Shown here in pieces: positions 53,795 to 64,000 of a stretch of 64,000 bases of DNA (positions are counted from its first letter, which is position 1; each line of letters begins with the position of its first letter). Under the pieces are notes generated by a model, which worked only from the letters and a program-made list of their open reading frames with translations, was not told where the DNA came from and made no database searches. A program made the position numbers and the translations under genes. The stretch comes from Rhizophlyctis rosea (lineage: Eukaryota; Chytridiomycota; Chytridiomycetes; Rhizophlyctidales; Rhizophlyctidaceae): the NCBI GenBank assembly GCA_027596075.1, contig JADGJC010000073.1, forward strand, positions 67,159 through 131,158. The letters are read 5' to 3'.

Positions 53795-56333
53795 TCATCC
53801 ATCCAGAGCCTCCGCTGCCACATCCTCCTTCCCACGAACCAAATCCATCGCCCGCTTCACGTTGAAAGGCAAATGATCTGTAAACATCGTTCCCGACATC
53901 ATAATCTCGCAGAAATCTTCCCTTGCCGCCCACCGCACTCGATATTCTTCCTTTGCCCGCGAACATTCAGCTGACAATCCAGTTAAGCATCCTTCATACC
54001 CATCTCTAATCTTTTCAAAATGAAGAACTCGCCCCGGAACATACATCTGCATCGGCAAAGCACCAGGCCCCTTATCTAGTTCCGACGTTCCATTGATGGC
54101 ACCCAACTCTCGTCCCTGCCCCCGCTCAACATCGATTTTCGCTTCTCTCCGCTTCCTCCGTCCTACCCATGGCACCCACTGAAGTAAAATTCCCAAGACC
54201 GCATTTCCAACCACATCCGCCTTTCTTTTATCACATGTTTCTACCAAAACTTTGATCTCCCGTTTTGCACGCTCCAGCGATGCATGACTTAGTCGAGGGA
54301 CAATGTCGTCCCCTAATACGACGGATGTGCAGAAGGCGGAAAAGTAGGATGCGGCAGAGGAGGAGAGGAGACACCCAGGTGGAGAATAGGCATATGCTAT
54401 CGCGTGGGGATGCTTTGGGAGGAGGTGGTGGCATAGGAGAGCTGCGATGCCCTGGTTGTAACAGAAGTTTTGATGGAGTCAAGATCCACGCTATTATTTA
54501 AGGATGGCAAGACTTTGCTTTGTCCGATCGATACCTACCGCACCCAAAGAATGCCCACAGACAACCAAGGACCATCTGTCTCTCCCTTGTCCCTTCAGTT
54601 CAGGCAGTTCTAATGCACCAACCCGTTCGATTTCCTTAGCTATGTTGTGAGCTGTCCTCAGCATTCCGGTATGGGCCCAATGTCTCTCCTGTTTCTCTGC
54701 ACCATCACGGGTTGCTGCACCCTCCGCTACGTTCCCGTCTTCAGTGCGCCGAGTGTTTGCACCATCAGGTGAAGTTGTTGCCGGGTGAAGGTCCAGCTCT
54801 GTAACATGCATACTGAGATCCACTACCATATCCGCAGTTGAGAGAGTGCCGCGGACAGCAATTACAATCGTGCGAGTGGATGGGTCACGGGAGATGAAGA
54901 AAGGAGAGCGGAAAAGACCATTGGAGCGAGAGACATATATCTGTCATGGCATTCATTTTGATCATGAATCTCCTGTGGTCCATGATACAAAGATTTTATA
55001 TCGGACCTACCAAGTCTTTGCTTCTTCTTCTCCTCACCCACCACGCTGCCTCATCCGAACTTTCTGCCGCACCTCCTCCACACCATACATCAATGCACGG
55101 ACAACAGCCACATCCTCCCCTTGCAACACTCTCCACTGCGTCATGAGGAGTAGCATAGCAGCAGCAAAAGCAACATAAGCAACTTCGGAGCCACTGTCCT
55201 GGCGTTTGTGTTACCAAATGAAGTGGTAGACCGTAGATTGCTTGTGCATATGAGAAGAAGTGGATTATGTATGGTAATGATGTTGGTAAGGGTGGCTGGA
55301 CGAAAGATGGTGGTGGGGTCGTTGATTCCGTCTTGTCTGGAGAGGATGGCGGTGGGTTGGGAGGACTTATGTCACCGCTATGAGAAGCTTTCTTATCATC
55401 CATTGGAACATGTTTATCGGTTGAGGCAGGGTTGTTAGCAAGTTCCGCGACTGCTGGTGAAATCAACGGCTCCAAGCTGGCCGCCATCTTCTGCTTCCTC
55501 TCCCTCTGCACATTCCTCAACAACACAACTCCCGCCACCACATCACTCCCAGCTAAATCAACACCCTCAAAAAACTCTCCGAAGAATCTCGCAATCTCTG
55601 CCAACACATCCCGTCCCGCCGTCCTATGCCCAAAGAAACAGATATTCAACCGACGTTTCCAAATCCGTAATTTGGCTTCATGTGATCTGGGTGCTACGGG
55701 ACTAGCAGTGAAGAAGAGAGCAACGAGAGCAAGAAGCCAGAGGAAGGTGGAGACTGTTATGACGGTTGTGAATATTGCGAAGATGGAGGATAGCGGGGTG
55801 GATTTGCATGTTGAGGTGGAGGGGGAGTAGAGGAGGGAGAGACCGAGGATTTGGACTGCTAGAGCGCAGAGTAGGAGTACAGCATCGAGGTGGATGAAGT
55901 GCCTGGACGGATTGTTAGAGCTGTGTGGATGTGTGGTATGGACGTCAAAAAGACATTTGAGAATACCTTATGAACCTCCTGGGCCTTTCATCGGCCATCG
56001 TACCCCTCAACGATATGCACGCGATCGTCAACTCCGAAGTCGCCAAGCATCCCACTGCAACAAAGAATAGCGGAAGATATATCTTCAATCGTGAGCTAGT
56101 GAGCTTGCACGCCATAGGAGCCGCAACGGAGGTGACGATGATCATCACTACGATGCTATTGGAATGACAATACCAGCGTATGAGATTTTCCGGAAATTCA
56201 GTTTCATCATATGCATGGATGTATATATTAGCACATACCAGCAGAAGTGCACAAAGAATCCCAACAGATATGGCACGACCAATGCATCGCTGGCGAGGTT
56301 CCATCGCCGACCGAAGGCGATGAGACGGGCCAT
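53795..56333 (-). CDS. sn1-specific diacylglycerol lipase (DAGL, Lipase_3)
   Basis: There are five exons: 56333-56239, 56155-55967, 55920-55011, 54940-54539 and 54451-53795 (2253 nt, 750 residues, phases consistent). The N-terminus FGRRWNLASDALVVPYLLGF matches the start of animal DAGLs and opens a four-helix membrane domain. LAEIARFFGEFFEG and SDVVAGVVLLRNVQRER form the conserved cytosolic link. A Pro/Ser-rich and Cys-rich insert (CLCCFCCCY, CGCCPC) follows. The alpha/beta-hydrolase domain has AVRGTLST, then GHSLGAG with Ser529 (split by intron 4 between Ala and Gly), Asp581 in VLGDDIVPR and His676 in GRVLH. The Ser-to-Asp distance of 52 equals that of human DAGL-alpha. The enzyme releases a fatty acid from the sn-1 position of diacylglycerol. 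A fragment of its C-terminus recurs at 49618-49752. Confidence 0.93.
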
Positions 56334-56867
56334 GAGAGCTCGGTGAGACAATCGGGATCGTTCAAAAAGCGTGTCGCAACTAGGAACTGTGGATCCAAGG
56401 AATGTTCCGGTAACATTATTGAAGGTCAGAACAGAATGTTCGCAGTTTCTTGCATGTATGGGTAATTTGAGTGCAAAGCATGCTGTGTAAATTTCCGAAG
56501 GAAGGGAAGTCTGTGGGTTTTGGGGAGTCGGGGAGGGGCACTTCACTAAACAATGGTTACGTCATGTACAACTTGATGACATAACCAGGTTTGGCTGGAC
56601 TCAACTCAATCCCAAACCACAAAATTCCACCACACCCACAACTTCCAAGACAAGAGTTTTCGCAAAATCCATTGACAAAAATGAGGCCTGGCAAAAAGCC
56701 AAGTTACAAGTGCGCACACAAGGGCGACGAGTCCAAAATCCGAAAAGTATCAAAAGAGGAATATAGAAACATTCATCTACAAAAGAAAATCAAGAAAAAA
56801 CGAACACCCAAAAGAACCCTCCATAGAACAGAAACATATTTGCACTCTATCTAAAAATCACCGACAC
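56334..56867. other. Gap between SLA1 3' end and DAGL 5' end
   Basis: This is the upstream region of DAGL and the 3' flank of the SLA1 gene. An 87-codon plus-strand frame (56591-56854) is Lys/Arg-rich but has no recognisable feature. No clear promoter motif was found. Confidence 0.5.
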
Positions 56868-59800
56868 TTATCTCCCATACCCTTGCCCACCCATCGGTCT
56901 GAAGCCTCCGTACCCTTGTTGTTGTTGCTGCTGCTGTTGCTGGAACGCCGTGTTGTTAAACAGGTTGGCGTTGCCGCCCATGTTGGGGTTGTTGAACATG
57001 TTGGGATTATTGAACTGCCCCGTTCCAGCGCCCGCTCCCATCCCCATACCTCCCATCCCGCCAGCACCTCCCATCCCAGCACCACCACCCAACCCGCCCA
57101 TCGGTTGTTGTTGCTGCATTCCCATCCCGCCACCCAACCCACCAAAGGACGACGAGCCCGACAGTCCGGTTTGACCCATACCTCCACCACCCATTCCCAT
57201 CCCTCCCATGCCAGATCCGAACGTCTGCGAACCCTGAGAAGGCGCCAGAATATTACCGCCGCCCATACCCATCGTCGAAACACCCCCAACACCTCCCATC
57301 CCACCCATGCCTCCCATATTCCCCATCCCACCCGCTCCCATCATCCCACCACCCATCGCTGGGGTACTCAATCCGCCCGCACCGGTGCTCATTCCGCCGA
57401 AGGGTCTCGCATTCCCGACACCCATTCCTCCCATTCCAGGAGTACCCGGCGCACTGCCGAATGCACTGCCAGGCGTCGTAGGCCTGTTCGCACCCATCAA
57501 ACTAGGGTTGTTGAATGCGTTACTCCCCAACATCGAACTTTGGGTGGCTGGCAAACCTCCCATGCCGCTTCCCATGCCGCCCCCCATCCCCATACCGCCT
57601 CCCATACCGCCTCCTAGGCCACCAAAGCTAGACGCCGAGTTCTGCGAGCTTCCAGTCAAAGTGGGTACCTGCGGTCGCGCTACGTTCACTGCAGTCAACA
57701 TGTAAGTTTCCAACTCATCATCAGACGAGAGATCCTGTGAGAAAACATGAACTCACATCCAGTCTGACCAAACACGTTCGGCGACGAGTCCGCCTGTCGG
57801 AAAGCCGCATACTTATCGTCTAGAGATAGATTATTTAAAATCAGCTATTAAATATGATGAGGAGATGGCAGCTTCAACGTACTTGACTGCAGTCCCATGT
57901 TTGGATTATTGAACTGGTTACTAGCACCCAAGGCAGGCGATTGGATCCCGCCCATTCCCATCGAGGTAGTCGGCATTCCCAGTGGTGGCTGGGGTGTACC
58001 CGGACGCGGCGTTGCTCCGAAGGGTTGGTTCGGCGCTACGAAGATAACAATTTTTTAATGATTTGCACACATATTATCGGTCAAATGTAACAGGAAAGAT
58101 ACTTACTTGCACCTTGCCAACCAGGAGAGCCCATCCCAGCCCCACCCAACTGTCCCATCCCTCCCGCCATCTGCGGCTGTCCAGGGCGCTGCAAAGGCGT
58201 TCCCGTCAAGCCCGTCGTCGGTCGGGTCCCACCAACCGGCACGAACCCAACAGCAGGGGCGGCCGGAGTAGGGATCAGAGGCGGAGGTAAAACGGCGGGC
58301 TTCGGTGCCAAAGCTTGTTGTTGAGCCGCTTGGAGAGCTTGCTGCGTTTGTGCTTGTATCATCGCCGCTTGTCGCGCGGTTTCCTGTGCTTGCGCTAAGG
58401 CTTGCTGTGCTGCCATCCGTTGTGCTTCGGCCGCTTTGGTCTGCTCCTGGATCAAGGCCGCTTGCCGAGCTTGATCCTGCGCTTGACGGAGGGCGGTCTG
58501 CGCCTGCAGGAGAGCTTGTTGCGTCTCCTGTTGCTTCTTCTTGGCGTCCAAAAGCGCTTGCTGAGTAGCTGGTGCTATCGAGGGTGTGGTTGGTGCCGGT
58601 GTGGTAGGCCCACTGCTTCCACTTGTGCCCACTGCCCAAGGATCGTTGGCCCGCTCGCCGGTCCTCGTGGGCTTCAGTCCTAATGAATTGGCGTTGCTAG
58701 CATGCTGTGTCGATGGAGGGGCCGCAAAAGTTGATGTAGCATTCGATGTGTGGATGTGCCCCAACGCCGGGACGACATTGGAAGACGGTCGTCGGTCAGG
58801 AGTTCCCGGCGGGGAGACGTGCGGCGAGGATGCTTTCTGTTGGCTAGCCTGCTGCAGGAGAGTGGATGCCTGTTGAATAACATTGGCATTTACAACGCCG
58901 GTGCCAGCGGCGCGAGTGTCTGAGAAGGTATATCAATAAAGGCCGTATTCAACCAATCCTTGGGCACTTACTGCGTCGCGATGGTCCACGACTCCCATTG
59001 ACCTCCTCGTTCTGCAGTCGCCTAGCCAGTTCTTCATCTGCCCGAATCTGCGCCGCGAGTTCCGCCGACTGGAAAATTATGGAAGTCGTCGTCAGTTTGA
59101 TTCTTACTTGCACAATCCTTGCACAAAAACCAAAACTAGTAGCCGAAAACATCCGTCCCACCCAAAATGTCAGAAAGAATGAAACAAACCTTATTCCCCC
59201 CACCACCACCCAACCCCAACCTCGCCAAATTCTGCTGTTGCGCCTGCAACTCCCGCTGCCTATTCAAATTCGCCTGACTCGCATTGATCTGCGGCAACGC
59301 CGCATGCTTCTTAATCCTCAAGATATCCCCTTCAGAGACGCCCAGCGCCCTTAACACATCCCTATCCAAATCCGGAACATGCGAACTGTCCATCTTCTCC
59401 GCCACAAACTTTTCCGCATATATGGATGCGTCGCCAGACGCGACTCCAGAGTTCAAAAGCCATTCCCGCCAGTTGAAACCGTTATAGACAAAGTTGCCTG
59501 ATACGGGAACGCCAGGTGCGGAAGCCGCGGCGGCGAGAGTTTGCATGGAGGGAGCCCTGGGTGGTGCTGGTTTCGCCGCTGGTGCGGCGGATGGGACGGA
59601 AAGATTCTCATTGCCCGGGAGGGTTTTGATAAAATCTATGTTTGACGGGTCGAGCTTTTCCAGAGGAACGGCGATACGCACACCGTTCTCCTTGTGCAAA
59701 TGCGCCTTGCCGTCTGACACGCCCAAGAACTCCGCCTCCACCTTGAAATTTCCCGTTTTGTCTGTCCACGTTCGGACTTTACTCGGGTTCGGCTCTGCTC

Positions 59801-62204
59801 ATGTGTCAATCAGTATGTTGAATTGGGCGTGATTTTATCAAACGACAATCGAGACTTACTATCTACAGGCTTTTCCTTCTTGGCGTCTTCGTCTGAAAGT
59901 TAGATGATGTATTGGTCAGTTGTTCTTCAACAAACGAGTGATCAAAGATCATATATAATTACCTGCACGGACAGGACGCGGTGCTGGCATGGGTGGACGT
60001 TCTGGGGGAGCTCCACCCCGACCTGGCGGACGTGCTATACTTGCGTTGAGTAACGTCATACACAATGCAAAGACAGACTTGTGACTCACAAGGCAAAACA
60101 GGTGCACCACCATCCATAGACGGACGAGGTGCAATCGGCGGCCGGTCAGGAACGGACGGAGTGCGTTCTGCGGGTCGTTCTGGTCGATTAGGAACAATAG
60201 GCGGTCTTTCATGGGGTCTATTGGGAACAGCGGGCCGTTGCTCTTCCTCGCGCCTCCTCCGCTCTTCCTCCTCATGCCTCCGACGATCCTCCTCTTCCCG
60301 CCTTCTTCGTTCCTGAGCCTCCTGATCCCTTCGCCTACGTTCCTCCTCTTCGTGTCGACGATGCTCCTCCTCTTCTTGACGGTGCCGCCTCTCCTCTTCC
60401 TCCTGCTGTTGACGATACCGCCTCTCTTCCTCCTCCTGTGCCGCTCTCTGCCGTGATTCTTCTTCTCGCTCTTGCTCAATTCGTTGATCCGCAAGATGCT
60501 TGAGCTATCAAGCACATCAGATGAGGCTGTTACAACTTGAGAAAACACGCAATCTTACCTCCACATATGTTGCAGGCACCAATCCTTCCCCACCCGGCGG
60601 CGACAACAATCGGACTTTCCACCATTGTTCATCCGAATCATCCAAAATCACCAGACTGTCGTTCTCCTGAATGGACAACTCCTCTTCATTTTGCGCCTGA
60701 TATTGGTACAAGGCTACCGCTTCTTGACCGGACGATGCGGCAGCCGCTGCAGCCGCTGCCACAGCTGCAGCGGCAGGGGAAGGAGTGGGCAGTGCGGGTT
60801 GGGGGAAGTGTGGGGTTACAGGAGATGCAGTATGGACCGATGGGGCATGCAATGATGGAGCGTGAGGAGTAGCAGGCGAAGGAGGGACAAATACTGGAGG
60901 AGGTCCGGTCAAGATGGGCCCTGACATTTTGCTCTGTGACGACAGAGGTGAGTTACTAACAAACCCAAAAATAGCAGCCGAGAAACTCACCTTGGTATTC
61001 ATCTGCTCCAATCGAGTATATAATGCTTGTATATCTGCCTTTTCGCCCTCGAACTCTTTCGTTTCGCCCCCGAGTTCCAAAATGACCTTCTTGTTCTTCT
61101 TCTCGCTCAGCTTACTGACTTCTCCCAACGGGTACCGTAGTAGAATGTCTCGCGACTGGAAACCGCTGTTATGCATTTGTCATTCCGAAGTGACTGGCAA
61201 ACTTTCTCACCTGCAAGTTGTTCACAAAATATATTATATATTCCTCGCTGATGCCCATATAACCCTTTCGGCTATTCTTCTTCTTCTTCTTATCTACTTC
61301 CTGAATTTTGCAATCCATTGTTAAACGACAGGGCTTGGGAATCAGCGAATGAGTGACTACGACGTACTGTTACTGCCCAGTACTTGATATCATCCGGGCC
61401 CAAATCTTCCTTGACGGCTTTGGGTTCCGTCGTCTTCGCTGGTGCAAACCCTAAACCGCCCAGTGCGGAAAAAAGCTTCTCCTTTTGAGCTGCGGCATCT
61501 TGGTCGATTTCTGAGCCGTGAACTGAAGGAGTAGGTTCTCGGGCCGGTACTGGCTCGTGATATCCATTTGCCTCGACCTCCCCGGTGGCGCCCTATATGC
61601 CCAAAACAATAGCCAAACGCGGACGGTCAATGAGATGCGTAAGGGGAATGTATTCCGAAGCTACTGACGTCTGGCTCAACATAGGAAGCTGGGATTAACC
61701 CGATATCATAATCGAATTTTGCGAACCACCAATCTGGATCGTTCATCTCATACACGCGCATCAACGCCCCTTCTGGGAAACTGATTTCTTCCTCGTTGGT
61801 TGCCTCATATGCCGCGAAAGATCTGACAATAGAAAGCGGTTCTGCCTGTGGAAAAATGTCGTTTGTCAGAATGGCTGGCTCACAGACCATTGCGAGCGAT
61901 GTCCCGGTAGACCAGTCGTCCTTGATCAGTCCTCATTCCCAACTCCAGTTGGTGGAATGCCAACTGCCACCCCAAGTGCTCAAGCAATACTACGTTCAGC
62001 AACACACACCTCCTCAACATATGTCATGGGCACAAGGCCGCTCTTCGCTTCTTGGAAAGTATCAGCTGGCTTTTGCGTCGCGGCCCACCATTCCTGGTCC
62101 GCGTCGTCGGTGATGAAGAGGATGTCATTCTCAGCAAACGACAATTCCTCCTCGTTCTGCGCCGGATAGTCGTACAGCGCTCGTGCTACCAATTTGCAAT
62201 GCAT
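56868..62204 (-). CDS. SLA1: SLA1-like endocytic actin-patch adaptor
   Basis: There are fifteen exons: 62204-62010, 61845-61669, 61592-61368, 61300-61211, 61155-60991, 60933-60559, 60504-60090, 60034-59963, 59892-59860, 59794-59190, 59068-58972, 58919-58107, 58035-57883, 57819-57757 and 57688-56868 (4299 nt, 1432 residues). SH3-1 (ARALYDYPAQNEEELSF) and SH3-2 (AAYEATNEEEISFPEG) open the protein. A basic linked region (exons 3-5) and SH3-3 (ALYQYQAQNEEELSIQEND) follow, then a Glu/Arg-rich helical part and Pro-rich motifs. SHD1 (VRTWTDKTGNFKVEAEF, HLHKENGVRIAVP) binds NPFxD cargo signals. SHD2, a SAM-like fold (FNWREWLLNSGV), comes next. DEELARRLQNEE, a Gln/Ala coiled region and a Gly/Met/Asn-rich tail ending in poly-Gln complete it. 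It couples cargo and clathrin coats to actin assembly at the plasma membrane. Confidence 0.95.
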
Positions 62205-64000
62205 AGTTTGAGGATTGCGTTTGGGTAGGTGATATGTGTGTGGTGTGAGTGTGGATGTGGGAGCGGTTGGCTCCTCCTTCCGTGAATTAGGGTTGTATTG
62301 GAAAAGTGCGTATGGAGGGCCTAGCGGCCAGACTGACTTGGTGTTACTACAGTGAATATGTGTAAGCTGCTACTTTCCGCCCGCTGTTCACCTATACCAC
62401 CCGACTGTAGGAGTGTGCTATTTTTTGACGATGCCTCCGCCAAGATGAAATGCTTGTCGTGTTGGAAGGGGGAAGGGTTGGTTGTGGCTCATGACGGGCC
62501 CCACAGGGCCACAGAGAGTCCACATCAATCGGGCTCAGCCCCTGGCTCGTGTGACTTTGGTGCTACCAATTACGCCCACTTACGCCCATTAGCACCATTG
62601 GATGAAATTATCCTGTGAAACTTGAGCGTCTCAAGCACAATGTATTTTACTCACCCTCCTCTTTTTTTGTGTTTCCCTCCAATTTTTAGGTGTTTTGAAC
62701 CATGAAAGGTGTCGGCAAGAGGCTCAATCAAAGTTGCATACCCAGAGTTGTCATAGACACAGCTGGACACCCTACACTCCCCACTGACCGTGCAGATTTG
62801 GGATTTTTGTCGCATGATTTGACTTCAAAATCGTGAAAGATGCAGGCAAGTTTCAATCTTTCGCCCTGCATCGAGTTGAATCAATATGTTGCGTCATAAG
62901 TCGTCATACAGCTCTAAGGAATGCTGAAGTTGCTAACCAGGTCGAAAAACAAGCGTTGACAGACATACGCACACCGGACGGGAGGTTAAAGTTGGTTAAG
63001 GCCGCCACTGGAACATTTTCATCATTCGGACCGCATGCTCCTACCACCCATAATGTGAGATCTCCAACTCAAGTATTCAAGCTGCTCAGCTGCTCGACAG
63101 CCGGCCTCGCTCATCTGTTTCTTGGTTTCTTCACAAAGCCCAATCCATCTCGATGTCGGAGGCACACCCGGAAGGCAAAAAGATAGGTCACATGTGACTG
63201 TGAATTTTACAGGCAAACCGGCCAACATCAACCGCTTTAAATTCCAAGCAATGAAGCTCACCACATGGTGTTCAATAGTTTCCATTGAACGACTCTGAGA
63301 CTGCGCGGAGCTCTACACCTCACTTAGGGGAAGTGCACAAATGTAATCGTGGGTTACCTAAACCAGAACGAAGGATTGGAAATCCCATTACACTGTGAAA
63401 GTGCTCATCAGAATTGCAATGGCAAGATTGTGAACATAACGACAGATCAACATGTTCGCCTAGTGCGTTGAACTACAGCACTGTTAAAAGACTCATTGCG
63501 AAACACATGTCCTTACCCGCCAGCCGGTTCCACTTCCTTTTTTGGGCGGCAGGCAATAGTGGATGGTCAGATTGTTGGATGGTCGGCTAGCCCACGAAGC
63601 TCGTGAACGCCAGCTTCAACAGCATGAGTAGATTATAGTGATTATCAATGCCGGCGAAGCGGACGGCCTGGCGGCGAACCCAGAGTACATAAACCGCATT
63701 CATATGCGTGCGACTGCAATCATTGTTTTTGCATTGATTTGCCTAACACCCTTGTAGCTGGACTAGACAGTGCCAGTGGTGCCAATCGACAATCATCACC
63801 AAGAGGACTGAAATGGATCATATCCTTTCCAGGGTCCGAGTGGACTACCAATATGGTCCTCGGCGAGCTCTCTCTAGTACAAGCTTCAGCGTAAAACGAA
63901 CAGAAGGGCGCCATGATATGAACACAGTGCTGGGCTGTTATCTGGTCTTACAAGATCAGACTAACGTATATTTTTTCTTAGTCTGTTACAGTTCCGGGAT
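62205..64000. other. Right edge, no gene recognised
   Basis: This contains the SLA1 upstream region (leader next to 62204). Frames at 62352-62618, 62833-63186 and 63022-63285 lie on both strands without domains. No RNA gene or repeat was seen. Confidence 0.5.

Noticed and set aside
1..64000. CRISPR arrays, rRNA genes, operons
   Set aside because: No regularly spaced repeats, no rRNA-like sequence, and the intron-rich gene structure is eukaryotic.

Overview
The window is nuclear DNA of a fungus. Genes are split by short GT-AG introns (mostly 45-140 bp), and they encode a fungal-type PKA catalytic subunit with a long N-terminal extension, an SLA1-type endocytic adaptor, a Sec14/CRAL-TRIO protein, a FYVE protein, an Argonaute and an sn1-specific diacylglycerol lipase (DAGL). 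HET, NACHT-WD40 and WW-type ankyrin remnants are also present. The ankyrin style and the mixture of genes suggest an early-diverging zoosporic (chytrid-like) fungus, but that placement is inference.

Layout. 0.5-9.5 kb: two paralogous Met/Asn/Cys-rich proteins of no family I recognise (520-1357 minus; 7757-9461 plus) flank the PKA gene (2694-4648 minus) and a small basic protein (6404-6729 plus). 10-16 kb: a weak hypothetical ORF, a four-TM protein (11063-11621 minus) and an AMPK-type glycogen-binding (CBM48) protein ending in a CaaX-like box (15006-16115 plus). 16.7-20.7 kb: an N-terminally truncated HET protein and, divergent from it, a broken ankyrin gene. 20.7-25.8 kb: no convincing gene, but a 36-bp perfect inverted repeat. 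25.9-30.3 kb: a Ser/Pro-rich protein divergent from a coiled-coil FYVE protein. 30.3-40.5 kb: about 10 kb without a convincing gene, holding an old ~2 kb tandem duplication, one copy of which carries a 267-bp mini-LTR (TRIM/SMART-like) insertion with a 4-bp target-site duplication, and a tRNA-like Pol III relic. 40.6-48.2 kb: Sec14 protein and Argonaute. 49.6-53 kb: relics, namely fused 3' fragments of the DAGL and Argonaute genes and a NACHT-WD40 pseudogene. 53.8-62.2 kb: DAGL and SLA1, both on the minus strand.

How the parts relate. PKA, FYVE, Sec14, DAGL and SLA1 are signalling, phosphoinositide/lipid and endocytosis functions, but they are separate genes and not a pathway cluster. HET, NACHT-WD40 and ankyrin genes belong to fast-evolving fungal non-self-recognition type repertoires, and here all three are truncated or broken. 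The Argonaute is intact, with an Asp at the position of the usual glutamate finger, and sits among repeats that could feed it. The most novel item is the Met/Cys-rich gene pair: both genes have C-terminal mini-exons and the same ACCTGTCAAAC motif placed in their leaders and upstream, and one member carries an in-frame TAG. All exon models were made by hand from splice signals, reading-frame continuity and family alignment from memory.
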